64,000 nt of DNA, taken from contig CAZUSO010000002.1 in assembly GCA_964622775.1 (NCBI GenBank), forward strand, positions 1 through 64,000, given 5' to 3'. This document shows positions 19,077 through 27,386 of the stretch, in pieces. The notes under the pieces were generated by a model that did no database searches, had not been told where the DNA came from, and worked only from the letters and a program-made list of their open reading frames with translations. This DNA is from CAZUSO01 sp964622775. Its GTDB lineage: Bacteria > Bacteroidota > Bacteroidia > Chitinophagales > Chitinophagaceae. The position numbers were made by a program, and so were the translations under genes. Every line of letters begins with the position of its first letter. Positions within the stretch are counted from its first letter, which is position 1.

Positions 19077-19949
19077 TTATTTATCACCTGCCGCCAGCAG
19101 CGTGTTTTTCATCAAAGCGCAAATAGTCATTTTGCCTACGCCGCCTGGAACCGGCGTTATGTAGCTGCATTTGGGAGCAACATGTTCAAAATCCACATCG
19201 CCGGTTAAGCGGGTTCCGCTTTTTCTGGTAACATCCGGAATACGGTTGATGCCCACGTCAATCACGATGGCGCCTTCCTTTACCATATCTGCGGTAACAT
19301 AGTTCGGCCGCCCGATGGCTGCTACGATGATGTCTGCCCTTGCGCAGATTTCCTTCAGGTTACGGGTTTTGGAGTGGCAAAGGGTGACGGTGCAGTTTCC
19401 CGGATTGGTATTGCGGCTGAGCAAAATGCTCATAGGTGTGCCGACAATATTGCTTCTTCCAATCACCGCACAATGTTTTCCCGCAGTGTCGATACCGTAA
19501 TATTGCAACATCAGCATAATGCCGTTCGGGGTTGCGGAAATAAATGTCGGCTGCCCGATTACCATTTTCCCCAGACTCATCGGATGAAATCCATCTACAT
19601 CTTTTGCCGGATGAATATTATTGATGATGTTGTTTTCGTTGATATGAGCCGGCAGGGGCAGTTGCACCAGAATGCCGTCCACGTCGGGATTGGCATTGAG
19701 CGACTGTATGTGGCTGAGTAAGATAGCTTCCGGTACGGTTTCTTCCAACCGGATAAGGGTGGATTCAAAACCGGTTTGCTCGCAGGCTTTCACCTTTGCT
19801 GCCACATAGGTTTCGCTGGCAGGATTATTGCCGGTCAGGATGGCAGCAAGATGAGGCGTTTTTTTACCGTCGGCCTTGCGCTTTTGCACGGCTTCGGCGA
19901 TTTCTTTCAGTAGAGCGCCGGCTACTTTTTTACCGTCTAATAATTGCAT
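19077..19949 (-). CDS. folD: Bifunctional methylenetetrahydrofolate dehydrogenase / methenyltetrahydrofolate cyclohydrolase
   Basis: Interconverts 5,10-methylene-, methenyl- and 10-formyl-tetrahydrofolate in one-carbon metabolism. The 290-residue protein shows the catalytic YVAAKVKACE segment (Tyr and Lys near residues 49-53), VDGILVQLPLP near residue 90, the NADP-binding GRSNIVGTPMSILL near residue 165, and the C-terminal PVPGGVGKMTICAL. Full length and intact. It lies 25 bases downstream of the aminotransferase gene on the same strand, suggesting co-transcription. Confidence 0.96.
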   Translation of the reverse strand: MQLLDGKKVAGALLKEIAEAVQKRKADGKKTPHLAAILTGNNPASETYVAAKVKACEQTGFESTLIRLEETVPEAILLSHIQSLNANPDVDGILVQLPLPAHINENNIINNIHPAKDVDGFHPMSLGKMVIGQPTFISATPNGIMLMLQYYGIDTAGKHCAVIGRSNIVGTPMSILLSRNTNPGNCTVTLCHSKTRNLKEICARADIIVAAIGRPNYVTADMVKEGAIVIDVGINRIPDVTRKSGTRLTGDVDFEHVAPKCSYITPVPGGVGKMTICALMKNTLLAAGDK

Positions 19950-19974
19950 ATTTCCGATAAGCGGGATTTGAAAA

Positions 19975-21168
19975 TCAGGAGTTATTGTATTGTTTAAGCG
20001 CAGCTTCTAAGCAATCCATAGCCTTATGAATGGCTGCTTCATTCAGCACATAAGCTAAGCGCACTTCATCTTTTCCCAAACCCGGCGTGGCATAGAAACC
20101 GCTTGCAGGCGCCATCATCAGGGTTGCGCCGTCATAAGAAAAAGATTCCAATAGCCACTGGCAAAAATCTTCGCTGCTGGCTACCGGCAGTCTGGCCATT
20201 GCATAAAAAGCGCCGCCCGGTATAGGGCAGGTAACGCCTTCTATAGCCTGAAGTCGTGCTACCAGCACATCCCTCCGGTTTTTATATTCATTCAGCACAC
20301 CGTCAAAATAATCCTCAGGGAGGTCACAGGCTGCTTCCGCCAAGATCTGTTCAAATGTGGGTGGTGACAAGCGCGCCTGGGCAAATTTCAGCGCTGCGTT
20401 ATATACGTCTTTGTTTTTGGTCACTAATGCCCCGATGCGTGCTCCGCAGGCGCTGTAGCGTTTGGAAATGGTATCCATCAGCACCGTATGCTGCTCCAGA
20501 CCTTCCAGGTTCATTGCGGAGATATGCGTATGCCCGTCGTAGCAAAATTCCCGGTAAGCTTCGTCGCTGAACAGGAAGAGGTCATGCTTCAGGCAGATGT
20601 TTTTCAACACCTCCAGCTCCTTACTGCTGTACAGATAGCCGGTCGGATTATTAGGGTTACAGATAAGGATCGCTTTGGTTTTCGGAGTGACCGCTTTGTC
20701 AAATGCTTCCATGGGAGGCAGGGCAAAATTTTCCTCAATGGAGGAGCGGATAGGAACTACTTTAATGCCGGCGGCCACGGCAAAGCCGTTGTAATTGGCA
20801 TAAAACGGCTCCGGGATAATGATCTCATCGCCGGGGTTAAGACAGCTCATCATTGAAAATAAGATGGCTTCCGAACCACCTGTGGTGACCATGATCTCAT
20901 TTTCATTGACAGCAATATTGCGCTTGGCATAATAGGCCGCCAGTTTTCTGCGATAGCTTTCAAAGCCCTGGCTGGGACTATATTCCAGCACGCGCATTTT
21001 GGCCTGGTGCAGTGCTTCGATAATAGATGGCGGTGTTTCAATATCGGGCTGACCGATATTGAGATGATACACCTTCAGGCCTTTCTTTTTAGCAGCGTCT
21101 GCAAAAGGTGTCAGTTTGCGTATGGGCGATGGCGGCATTTCAATGCCCCGTTGAGCAATATTTGGCAT
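19975..21168 (-). CDS. Pyridoxal-phosphate-dependent aminotransferase, class I/II
   Basis: A 397-residue fold-type I aminotransferase related to aspartate aminotransferases. Visible sites: NIGQPDIETP near the N-terminus, NPNNPTGYLY near residue 170, SDEAYREF near residue 200, and the PLP lysine in DTISKRYSACGARIG near residue 236. The substrate cannot be told from sequence. Start at MPNIAQRGIEM is preferred to an upstream in-frame ATG because the extra 37 residues cross the promoter and look non-protein-like. The -7 element ends only six bases before this ATG, so the mRNA may be almost leaderless. folD follows closely. Confidence 0.88.
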   Translation of the reverse strand: MPNIAQRGIEMPPSPIRKLTPFADAAKKKGLKVYHLNIGQPDIETPPSIIEALHQAKMRVLEYSPSQGFESYRRKLAAYYAKRNIAVNENEIMVTTGGSEAILFSMMSCLNPGDEIIIPEPFYANYNGFAVAAGIKVVPIRSSIEENFALPPMEAFDKAVTPKTKAILICNPNNPTGYLYSSKELEVLKNICLKHDLFLFSDEAYREFCYDGHTHISAMNLEGLEQHTVLMDTISKRYSACGARIGALVTKNKDVYNAALKFAQARLSPPTFEQILAEAACDLPEDYFDGVLNEYKNRRDVLVARLQAIEGVTCPIPGGAFYAMARLPVASSEDFCQWLLESFSYDGATLMMAPASGFYATPGLGKDEVRLAYVLNEAAIHKAMDCLEAALKQYNNS

Positions 21169-21173
21169 GGGCG

Positions 21174-21181
21174 CAAAATTA
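21174..21181 (-). promoter_or_regulatory. Promoter -7 element for aminotransferase-folD
   Basis: TAATTTTG on the minus strand ends six bases from the start codon, so transcription would begin at or next to the ATG. Confidence 0.5.
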
Positions 21182-21282
21182 GTTATTTTAATAGAGAGAA
21201 ATTCCCGCCCCGGAAAATTCCCCGGGAATTCTTCTTTTGAAATCGTAGTATCTGCTTTTCCAGGAATGCATCCCCTCATGTC

Positions 21283-21314
21283 TTTGTATTTTTATACCCG
21301 GAATAGTATCTTTG
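21283..21314 (+). promoter_or_regulatory. Full promoter for the UPF0173 hydrolase
   Basis: TTTG (21283-21286), 20-base spacer, TATCTTTG (21307-21314): both elements match the Bacteroidota consensus. It lies downstream of an alternative in-frame start at 21167 and so supports the ATG at 21359. Confidence 0.75.
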
Positions 21315-21358
21315 AAAGATGCAACGATGGAACAAATAATCAAAACATCATCAATAAT

Positions 21359-22036
21359 ATGAAAATAACTTACTACGGTCATGCTGCGCTGGGCATTGAA
21401 ACTAACGGTTTCCACCTGCTTGTGGATCCTTTCATTTCCGGGAATCCCAAAGCATCAGGTATTGATATCAACAGCTTAAAAGCAGATTATATACTGCTTA
21501 CTCATGCGCACTACGATCATGTTCTGGATGTGGAAGCCATTGTAAAACGTACCAATGCACAGCTCATTTCCAATCATGAAATTGTTACCCGTTACGAGGA
21601 AAAGGGCATTAAGGGTCATGCAATGAATCATGGTGGCAGTTGGAATTTTGAATTCGGAACACTGAAAATGGTGAATGCCATTCACTCTTCTTCTTTCCCG
21701 GATGGCGCCTACGGCGGGAATCCGGCCGGTTTCATCCTGAAAGGAAATACTCAAACGGTTTATATGGCCGGCGACACCGCTTTAACGTTCGATATGAAGC
21801 TGATCCCGATATTTCATCAGGTGGATCTGGCCATTTTACCTGTTGGCGGCAATTTTACCATGGATGTGGATGAAGCGCTTGTGGCTGCTGATTTTGTAGA
21901 ATGCAGCCGTGTACTTGGCGTGCATTTTGATACGGCAGCGTTCATTGAAATAGACCACGAACAGTCAAAGAAAAAATTTCGGGATCAGGGAAAGGAGCTT
22001 ATCCTCCTTGACATCGGTGCATCGTTAAGCTTGTAA
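21359..22036 (+). CDS. Metal-dependent hydrolase, UPF0173 (MBL-fold) family
   Basis: A 225-residue metallo-beta-lactamase-fold protein. The metal-binding THAHYDHV motif is near residue 47; other probable ligands are the His in SNHEI and AIHSS, the Asp in MAGDTALTFD near residue 140, and a C-terminal HFDT. Members have been called UPF0173 or YtkL-like; the physiological substrate is unknown. The protein begins directly with the first strand (MKITYYGHA), as the family does, and a full promoter lies just upstream. It is transcribed divergently from the aminotransferase. Confidence 0.9.
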   Translation: MKITYYGHAALGIETNGFHLLVDPFISGNPKASGIDINSLKADYILLTHAHYDHVLDVEAIVKRTNAQLISNHEIVTRYEEKGIKGHAMNHGGSWNFEFGTLKMVNAIHSSSFPDGAYGGNPAGFILKGNTQTVYMAGDTALTFDMKLIPIFHQVDLAILPVGGNFTMDVDEALVAADFVECSRVLGVHFDTAAFIEIDHEQSKKKFRDQGKELILLDIGASLSL

Positions 22037-22439
22037 AAAATCAGACTGATATTTTGGCGGGGAAATTCTGAAATCCCGGCTTAGTTGCATAGAAAGTCTG
22101 CATCCCAAGTTATCGCATTATAATGACAACACGATTTTTCGTCGTTTCGATCAAAGAAACTCCAAATTGCAAAGCAATTTGATTAGAATTTCCGCATGGA
22201 GCAATCTCCGATTGGGCTTGGAATAGCGTCCCTTTTCATGTCGTCCCCCTTACATCCCGCCCGGGAGGAGATGTGGCCTCGCCGATTTTCAATGCACTAA
22301 TCCATTATGATTACTCTTGTGCTATATGATTTAATTTCGGTCGTGACGCCGGATTTTTGCCATACCGACAGGCATATATGTGCGACAATCTGTGATGCAC
22401 CCTATAAAATGTACTCCTGCATCTCATCGCTTTTTATTA
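22037..22439. other. Intergenic spacer with small inverted repeats
   Basis: No gene supported. A perfect inverted repeat CAAATTGC/GCAATTTG with a 3-base loop is at 22163-22181, preceded by GTTTC/GAAAC at about 22144-22160. Nothing else stands out. It separates two convergent genes. Confidence 0.5.
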
Positions 22440-24326
22440 TCATCGCTCTTTGGGCTTGAGGCTTTTGATAAATTTATGGCTGTGCACCAATACCTTTAGA
22501 GAGCGCCGCCTTAAAGAAATATGCGGCAGGTTTTTACTGTGTGCTTTAATGGAGGCCTTATAGCTGGACAGGATGCTATGGTATGTGATCAGGCCGGTGA
22601 TATGGTCGCTATCTTTTGCCAGAACAGGAATAACTTCCACCGCTTCATCCGCCATGATCTCGGCTGCAGTGCGCAGGAAGCTGCCTTCTTTCAGCGGAAT
22701 ATTTTTCGGCATAATGATTGCCCCTAATGTGGTGTCGGGCTTGTAATGACGAGTATAAATATCCGCCGTTTTTAAGATGCCTTTGAATTCACCGCCTGCC
22801 GTTGAAATAATGCAATAATCCGGGAGGGGCGATTGCCGGGCTTCCTGCCATTCTTTAAGCTGCTCCACCAAAAAGGTATCTCTGAAGATAAGATGATCGG
22901 TGGCCATCACCGTTTCTACCGTGGTTTGCTCTAAAAGATCGGCTTCATAAGATGTTGGTGTTTTCACGCCTCTCCGGGATATTTTTTCTGTCATAATGGT
23001 GTTTTCCATCAGCAGGAAAGAAATGATAAAAGCCGCGCTGCATGCAGCCAATAGCGGCAATAGCGCATTAAACTGCCCGGTGGTTTCCAGTGCAAATACA
23101 ATGGAGGTGATAAAGGCCCGGGATGATCCCGCAAACATGGCTGCCATGCCCACTAAAGCGGCCAGCGGCAGCGTAATTCCTGATTGTGGAAATCCCTGTA
23201 ATATTACCGTGCCGATAATGGCGCCCATTGCCCCGCCAATGGTAAGCAGCGGAGCCAGTGTGCCGCCTGAAGTGCCGCTTCCTAAAGCGACAGACCATGA
23301 AATGAATTTGAACACGCATAGAGAAATGACTAATTGCAGGGTGAGGTTACCGGCCAGGATATCGCTGATATTGTTGTACCCGACTCCTAAAGTTCTTGGC
23401 GCAAAATATCCGACCACGCCAACCGCAACCCCGCCTATGCCGGGCCACCACATCCAGTGTACCGGCAATTTTTCAAAACCGTCTTCAACCAGGTAAACCA
23501 ATTTAGTGACTAATACGGACAGTAAGCCGATCACCAGGCCAATTACGCTATACGTCACTAATGCTATATTGTCCGGCGGAGCAATGGTTGCCGTGATCTC
23601 AAATACGGGATGCGTTCCGAATAAAAGGTGATGTCCCGCGGCTCCTGTAATGCAGGCTAATGCTACAGGTAAGATGGAACGTGGCGAAAACTCAAAAAGC
23701 AATAATTCGATAGCTAAGAAAATGGCGGCAATGGGGCTGCCAAAGATAGCGGACATGCCAGCGGTTGCGCCTGCTGCCAATAAAATCTTACGCTCATTAT
23801 TCGAGATCTTCAGTAATTGACCCAATGTGGAACCTAAGGCTCCTCCTGTGGCGATAATAGGCCCTTCCGCCCCGAATGGCCCGCCGGTACCGATAGAAAT
23901 AGCGGAAGAAACAGGTTTCAGGTAAGTAATCGTCGGTTTTATCTTACTTTCATTGGTCAGGATCTGTTCCATCGCTTCCGGTATGCCATGCCCGCGAATA
24001 GCCTTGGAGCCGTAAAGCGCCATCAAACCTACTACCACGCCTCCGATAGCCGGCACGGCAATTACCCATAATCCTAAATGGTTATCCGCGGGGCTGACAT
24101 CCGCTACCGAAAAGTTGCCGTAAAACGAAATATGGGTAATAAGATCAATCAGGTGAATCAGTAACTTGGCGATTACGCTAATGGCAATAGCCACAATCAC
24201 GGCTAAAGCGGAGATGGTCAGCAGGCGCCTTTTGTTATGAACCGGTTGCAATTGCACGTCTTCCGCATCCAGTGATGAGCTTAATGAAACCGATACCGGA
24301 ATCTTATTGGACGTGTTTTTACTCAT
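22440..24326 (-). CDS. ClC-family chloride channel/transporter with C-terminal CBS domains
   Basis: A 628-residue inner-membrane protein of the ClC family. The ion-selectivity motifs are visible: IRGHGIPEA near residue 112, GPFGAEGPI near residue 156 (keeping the gating glutamate), and GSGTSGGTLAP near residue 345. About the last 170 residues are soluble and hold a pair of CBS-like segments (VETVMATDHLIFRDT..., GAIIMPKNIPLKEGS...), which may bind nucleotides and control gating. The gating glutamate would allow proton-coupled exchange, but I cannot say whether it is a channel or an antiporter. Single gene with its own upstream promoter element. Confidence 0.93.
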   Translation of the reverse strand: MSKNTSNKIPVSVSLSSSLDAEDVQLQPVHNKRRLLTISALAVIVAIAISVIAKLLIHLIDLITHISFYGNFSVADVSPADNHLGLWVIAVPAIGGVVVGLMALYGSKAIRGHGIPEAMEQILTNESKIKPTITYLKPVSSAISIGTGGPFGAEGPIIATGGALGSTLGQLLKISNNERKILLAAGATAGMSAIFGSPIAAIFLAIELLLFEFSPRSILPVALACITGAAGHHLLFGTHPVFEITATIAPPDNIALVTYSVIGLVIGLLSVLVTKLVYLVEDGFEKLPVHWMWWPGIGGVAVGVVGYFAPRTLGVGYNNISDILAGNLTLQLVISLCVFKFISWSVALGSGTSGGTLAPLLTIGGAMGAIIGTVILQGFPQSGITLPLAALVGMAAMFAGSSRAFITSIVFALETTGQFNALLPLLAACSAAFIISFLLMENTIMTEKISRRGVKTPTSYEADLLEQTTVETVMATDHLIFRDTFLVEQLKEWQEARQSPLPDYCIISTAGGEFKGILKTADIYTRHYKPDTTLGAIIMPKNIPLKEGSFLRTAAEIMADEAVEVIPVLAKDSDHITGLITYHSILSSYKASIKAHSKNLPHISLRRRSLKVLVHSHKFIKSLKPKER

Positions 24327-24417
24327 GTTGTATTGATTGTTTCAAATTGAAATACCCCTGTTGATGTGGCGGGGTTGCCTGTCATTAAAAGAACAGGCTC
24401 TTTTGGGAAATGGGTCG

Positions 24418-24425
24418 CAAATTTA
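24418..24425 (-). promoter_or_regulatory. Promoter -7 element for the ClC gene
   Basis: TAAATTTG on the minus strand, leaving a leader of about 85 bases. The remaining spacer to 24650 shows no gene. Confidence 0.45.
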
Positions 24426-24650
24426 GTAAATCCATATTGGAGCAATCCACGTAACAGAGCTATAAACATATTAATAACAAAAATTCAAATACCGGGTAAG
24501 TCCGTATTTCCGGATTCCGTCTGCAAAAATCACTGAAATCATTTTCCGGATGTTTGAATATGCTTTTCAAATTACTTCCCGGTCTGCATTGTAACCTTTT
24601 AATTATTTGTTTACTCTAATCTCATAGCATCTGCTAAAAATGAACAATAC

Positions 24651-25046
24651 ATGAAACGAACCAATGCATATAGCGTGTTGAAACAAACTTTCACCCTGCT
24701 AAAGTTTACCTTTGTGATTGTCCCGATCGTTGCAGGAGCAGATAAATTTACCAACCTGCTTACCGACTGGACACAATATATCGATCCTTCCATGGCAGAT
24801 TGGTTACCTTTCTCTGTTTCCGTCTTTATGATGATTGTCGGTGTTATTGAGATTATTGCGGCCCTCATCGTGCTGAGGAAACCCGGGTTTGGCGGATATA
24901 TTATAGCATCCTGGCTCGCCCTTATTGCCATAAGTTTATTGATAGGGTTTAATTACGCGGATGTGGCGGTACGCGATCTGGTAATGGCCATTTCGGCATT
25001 GAGCATGGCAAGAATATCCAAAATCACCGTTTTAAAAATTGGATGA
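24651..25046 (+). CDS. Small four-helix membrane protein (DoxX-like size), function unknown
   Basis: A 131-residue protein with about four hydrophobic segments (FTFVIVPIVAG, FSVSVFMMIVGVIEIIAALIVL, IIASWLALIAISLLIGF, and a weaker last one). Size and topology resemble small DoxX-like membrane proteins, but I see no diagnostic motif. It ends four bases before the ATG chosen for an ECF sigma factor, followed by folE and a flavin reductase, so all four are probably one operon. The context suggests a role in a stress response controlled by that sigma factor; this is inference. Confidence 0.7.
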   Translation: MKRTNAYSVLKQTFTLLKFTFVIVPIVAGADKFTNLLTDWTQYIDPSMADWLPFSVSVFMMIVGVIEIIAALIVLRKPGFGGYIIASWLALIAISLLIGFNYADVAVRDLVMAISALSMARISKITVLKIG

Positions 25047-25050
25047 ATCT

Positions 25051-25701
25051 ATGCTTATATCGGAACAACTCAGCGAGCCGGAAATTATCGGCCGGATCAT
25101 AGACGGGCAAAAAGCGCTCTATGAAATTATTGTCAGACGATTTAATCCCGCCCTGTATAAGATCGGCAGATCTTATAATTACAATCACGAGGACACGCAG
25201 GATCTGATGCAGGAAACCTTTATTGATGCCTATAAGAACCTGCTACTGTTTGAAGGGCGGTCCAGCTTTAAAACCTGGATTATCCGCATCATGATGAACA
25301 ACTGCTACCGGAAAAAAGGGAAGTCGAGTTTTAAAAATGAGATTACACAGGAAATAAACGACCACTCCAAGCCCATGTTTACTTATTCAAATAATAATGA
25401 CACGGAACGATTAATCCAAAAAGGAGAATTAGGTCGTATTATCGAAAGCGCTCTTAGTAAGATTCCTTTTGATTACCGCATGGTATTTTCATTGCGGGAG
25501 ATAAACGGATTGAACATTTCAGAAACGGCAGCTCTGCTCCATATCAGCGAAGTCAATGTAAAAGTGAGGCTGAGCAGGGCGAAAGCAATGCTCCGGAACG
25601 AGATTGAAAAAAACTATGCTTTTGAAGAATTGTTCGGGTTTAATCTGATTTATTGCGATCCGATGGTAAAAAAAGTTATGAAAAAAATCAATGAGTTATA
25701 A
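25051..25701 (+). CDS. ECF-type RNA polymerase sigma factor
   Basis: A 216-residue sigma-70-family protein. Region 2 is ALYEIIVRRFNPALYKIG...QDLMQETFIDAYKNL...FKTWIIRIMMNNCYR (residues about 25-100); region 4 is LSKIPFDYRMVFSLREINGLNISETAALLHISEVNVKVRLSRAK (about 140-185), with its helix-turn-helix. The start is the ATG four bases after the preceding stop; a TTG four codons earlier would overlap that gene. No anti-sigma factor is adjacent, so control is probably by transcription or an unlinked partner. The stop overlaps the start of folE by 11 bases, which implies translational coupling. Confidence 0.9.
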   Translation: MLISEQLSEPEIIGRIIDGQKALYEIIVRRFNPALYKIGRSYNYNHEDTQDLMQETFIDAYKNLLLFEGRSSFKTWIIRIMMNNCYRKKGKSSFKNEITQEINDHSKPMFTYSNNNDTERLIQKGELGRIIESALSKIPFDYRMVFSLREINGLNISETAALLHISEVNVKVRLSRAKAMLRNEIEKNYAFEELFGFNLIYCDPMVKKVMKKINEL

Positions 25702-26356
25702 ACAGCTTATGCAGAAAATTACCACTACCGGTTTAGAAGAGTTCCGGGCATTTAATATGCTCCGGGAAAATGCCTTCGAGCAGGACGATCCCGAAAAAAT
25801 AAAAGAAATTACCTATCATTTTGCCCGGATCATGCATACGCTGGGTTTGAACCTTGAAGATGACAGCCTGCGTAGGACACCGAAAAGAGTGGCGAAGATG
25901 TTTGTCCAGGAAATGTTTAGCGGACTGAATCCTGCGAATAAGCCGGAAATCAGTCTTTTTGAAAATAAATACGGATACCGGAAAATGCTGGTCGAAAAAG
26001 ATATTACCCTCTATTCGAATTGTGAGCACCATTTTGTTCCTATAATCGGAAAGGTACATGTAGCTTATATTCCGCGTAAGCAGGTTATCGGCTTATCCAA
26101 GATCAACCGCTTAGTGCAGTATTATGCAAAACGTCCCCAGGTGCAGGAACGCCTGACTATCCAGATATCAGAGGCTTTGAAGGAAGCGTTGCAACATGAG
26201 GATGTTGCGGTTCGTATTGAAGCGGATCATCTTTGCGTGGCTTCAAGGGGTATTAAGGACACGAACAGCCAGACCCTGACGGCAAGCTATTCGGGGCAAT
26301 TTGACAATGAAGCCATTCAACGGGAATTTTTATCACATATTCATCACAATAAATAG
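25691..26356 (+). CDS. folE: GTP cyclohydrolase I
   Basis: Opens GTP to dihydroneopterin triphosphate, first step to folate and other pterins. The 221-residue protein has RTPKRVAKMF near residue 60, the zinc site cysteine in YSNCEHHFVP near residue 110, HVAYIPRKQVIGLSKINRLV next, and the second zinc cysteine in DHLCVASRGIKD near residue 181. All key residues are intact. The N-terminus (about 40 residues) is less conserved. It is embedded between an ECF sigma factor and a flavin reductase rather than among folate genes, so it may supply pterin for a regulated, stress-related purpose such as a pterin or folate chromophore. Confidence 0.95.
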   Translation: MSYKQLMQKITTTGLEEFRAFNMLRENAFEQDDPEKIKEITYHFARIMHTLGLNLEDDSLRRTPKRVAKMFVQEMFSGLNPANKPEISLFENKYGYRKMLVEKDITLYSNCEHHFVPIIGKVHVAYIPRKQVIGLSKINRLVQYYAKRPQVQERLTIQISEALKEALQHEDVAVRIEADHLCVASRGIKDTNSQTLTASYSGQFDNEAIQREFLSHIHHNK

Positions 26357-26362
26357 TTCAGC

Positions 26363-27034
26363 ATGGAACCACAGATCATTACCATTACCGCGATAGAGCC
26401 ACTCACGCATGATGTGCTTAGAATTATCGCCGAAAAACCGGAAACATTGGCTTACAAACCCGGACAGGCGGCGGATATATCCGTCAATAAAACCGGCTGG
26501 GAACAGGAGTTCCGGGCGTTTACATTCACTTCCTTACCCGAAGAGGACAAAGTAGAATTTACCATTAAAACCTATCCTTCACACAAGGGAGTTACCAATC
26601 AGTTGCTGTTGCTTGTGCCCGGAGATGAGTTGATCATTCATGATGTTTTCGGAACAATAGACTATAAAGGCGAAGGCATTTTCATTGCGGGCGGTGCAGG
26701 TGTTACACCATTTATTGCCATCTTAAAATGGCTGGAGGCAAAAAAGAAGATCGGGAACAGCAAGCTGCTATTTGCTAACAAGACCAGGGCGGATATTATT
26801 CATGAAGACCTCTTTCGCGAACTGTTAGGTTCCCGTTTTATCAATATCCTTTCTGATGAAAAATGCCAGGGCTATGAGCAAGGTTTTATTTCAGAAGCGC
26901 TGATCAGAAAACACAGCAGTGAGCAACGCCCTTATTATTATCTGTGTGGACCCGACCCCATGATGCAGGCGGTAGGAAGTCATTTGTCTGCTATGGGAGT
27001 TGAGTCGGAATTTATTGTGCAGGAAGCGTTTTAA
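26363..27034 (+). CDS. Ferredoxin-NAD(P)-reductase-like flavoprotein
   Basis: A 223-residue protein with an FAD-binding barrel (residues 1-105; RAFTFTS is the flavin motif near residue 52) and an NAD(P)-binding domain (GGAGVTPFIAIL near 113, YYLCGPDPMMQAV near 195). There is no [2Fe-2S] domain, so it needs a separate electron acceptor. It starts six bases after folE in what seems to be a four-gene operon led by the membrane protein and sigma factor. The acceptor is unknown; a flavodoxin, ferredoxin or pterin-linked enzyme elsewhere is possible. Confidence 0.85.
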   Translation: MEPQIITITAIEPLTHDVLRIIAEKPETLAYKPGQAADISVNKTGWEQEFRAFTFTSLPEEDKVEFTIKTYPSHKGVTNQLLLLVPGDELIIHDVFGTIDYKGEGIFIAGGAGVTPFIAILKWLEAKKKIGNSKLLFANKTRADIIHEDLFRELLGSRFINILSDEKCQGYEQGFISEALIRKHSSEQRPYYYLCGPDPMMQAVGSHLSAMGVESEFIVQEAF

Positions 27035-27386
27035 GTATTTGAGATTACAAGGAGGGCTTCGTCAGGAGAGCATTTTCCCTGCTTGTCGCATCACGATGAT
27101 GTCACAATTTTTCTTTCTTTCCTTAAATATGCCAATCTTTCGACTAAGAAAATTGTCACAGATGCATGGATAATAAATGCTCATCCGGTATCTGTGGCTA
27201 TTTTGAATCCCATGCTCTGAATGCATACGATGGAACCATCTCCGTTTAGTTTTTAGTTCCTAAAGCCTGGGATTCAGCTTAGTTTCCCGATTACGCGGAA
27301 AGGAGACAATCCGTGATACATCCATGTGTTCAATACATAAAAATGCAACGGATAAACGCTTACCTTTGCGGGCTATTATTTTAAGT
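27035..27386. other. Intergenic spacer before cysS
   Basis: About 350 bases with no supported gene. The phrase CATGCTCTGAATG near 27210 is shared with the dispersed element at 12.8 kb, but the rest does not match. A -7 element for cysS lies at the right end. Confidence 0.4.
27361..27368 (+). promoter_or_regulatory. Promoter -7 element for cysS
   Basis: TACCTTTG fits TAnnTTTG; transcription from about 27374 places the ATG at 27387 in a short leader and excludes the in-frame ATG 21 codons upstream. Confidence 0.55.

Noticed and set aside
22996..23496. 166-codon plus-strand frame opposite the ClC gene
   Set aside because: Antisense shadow of conserved membrane helices.
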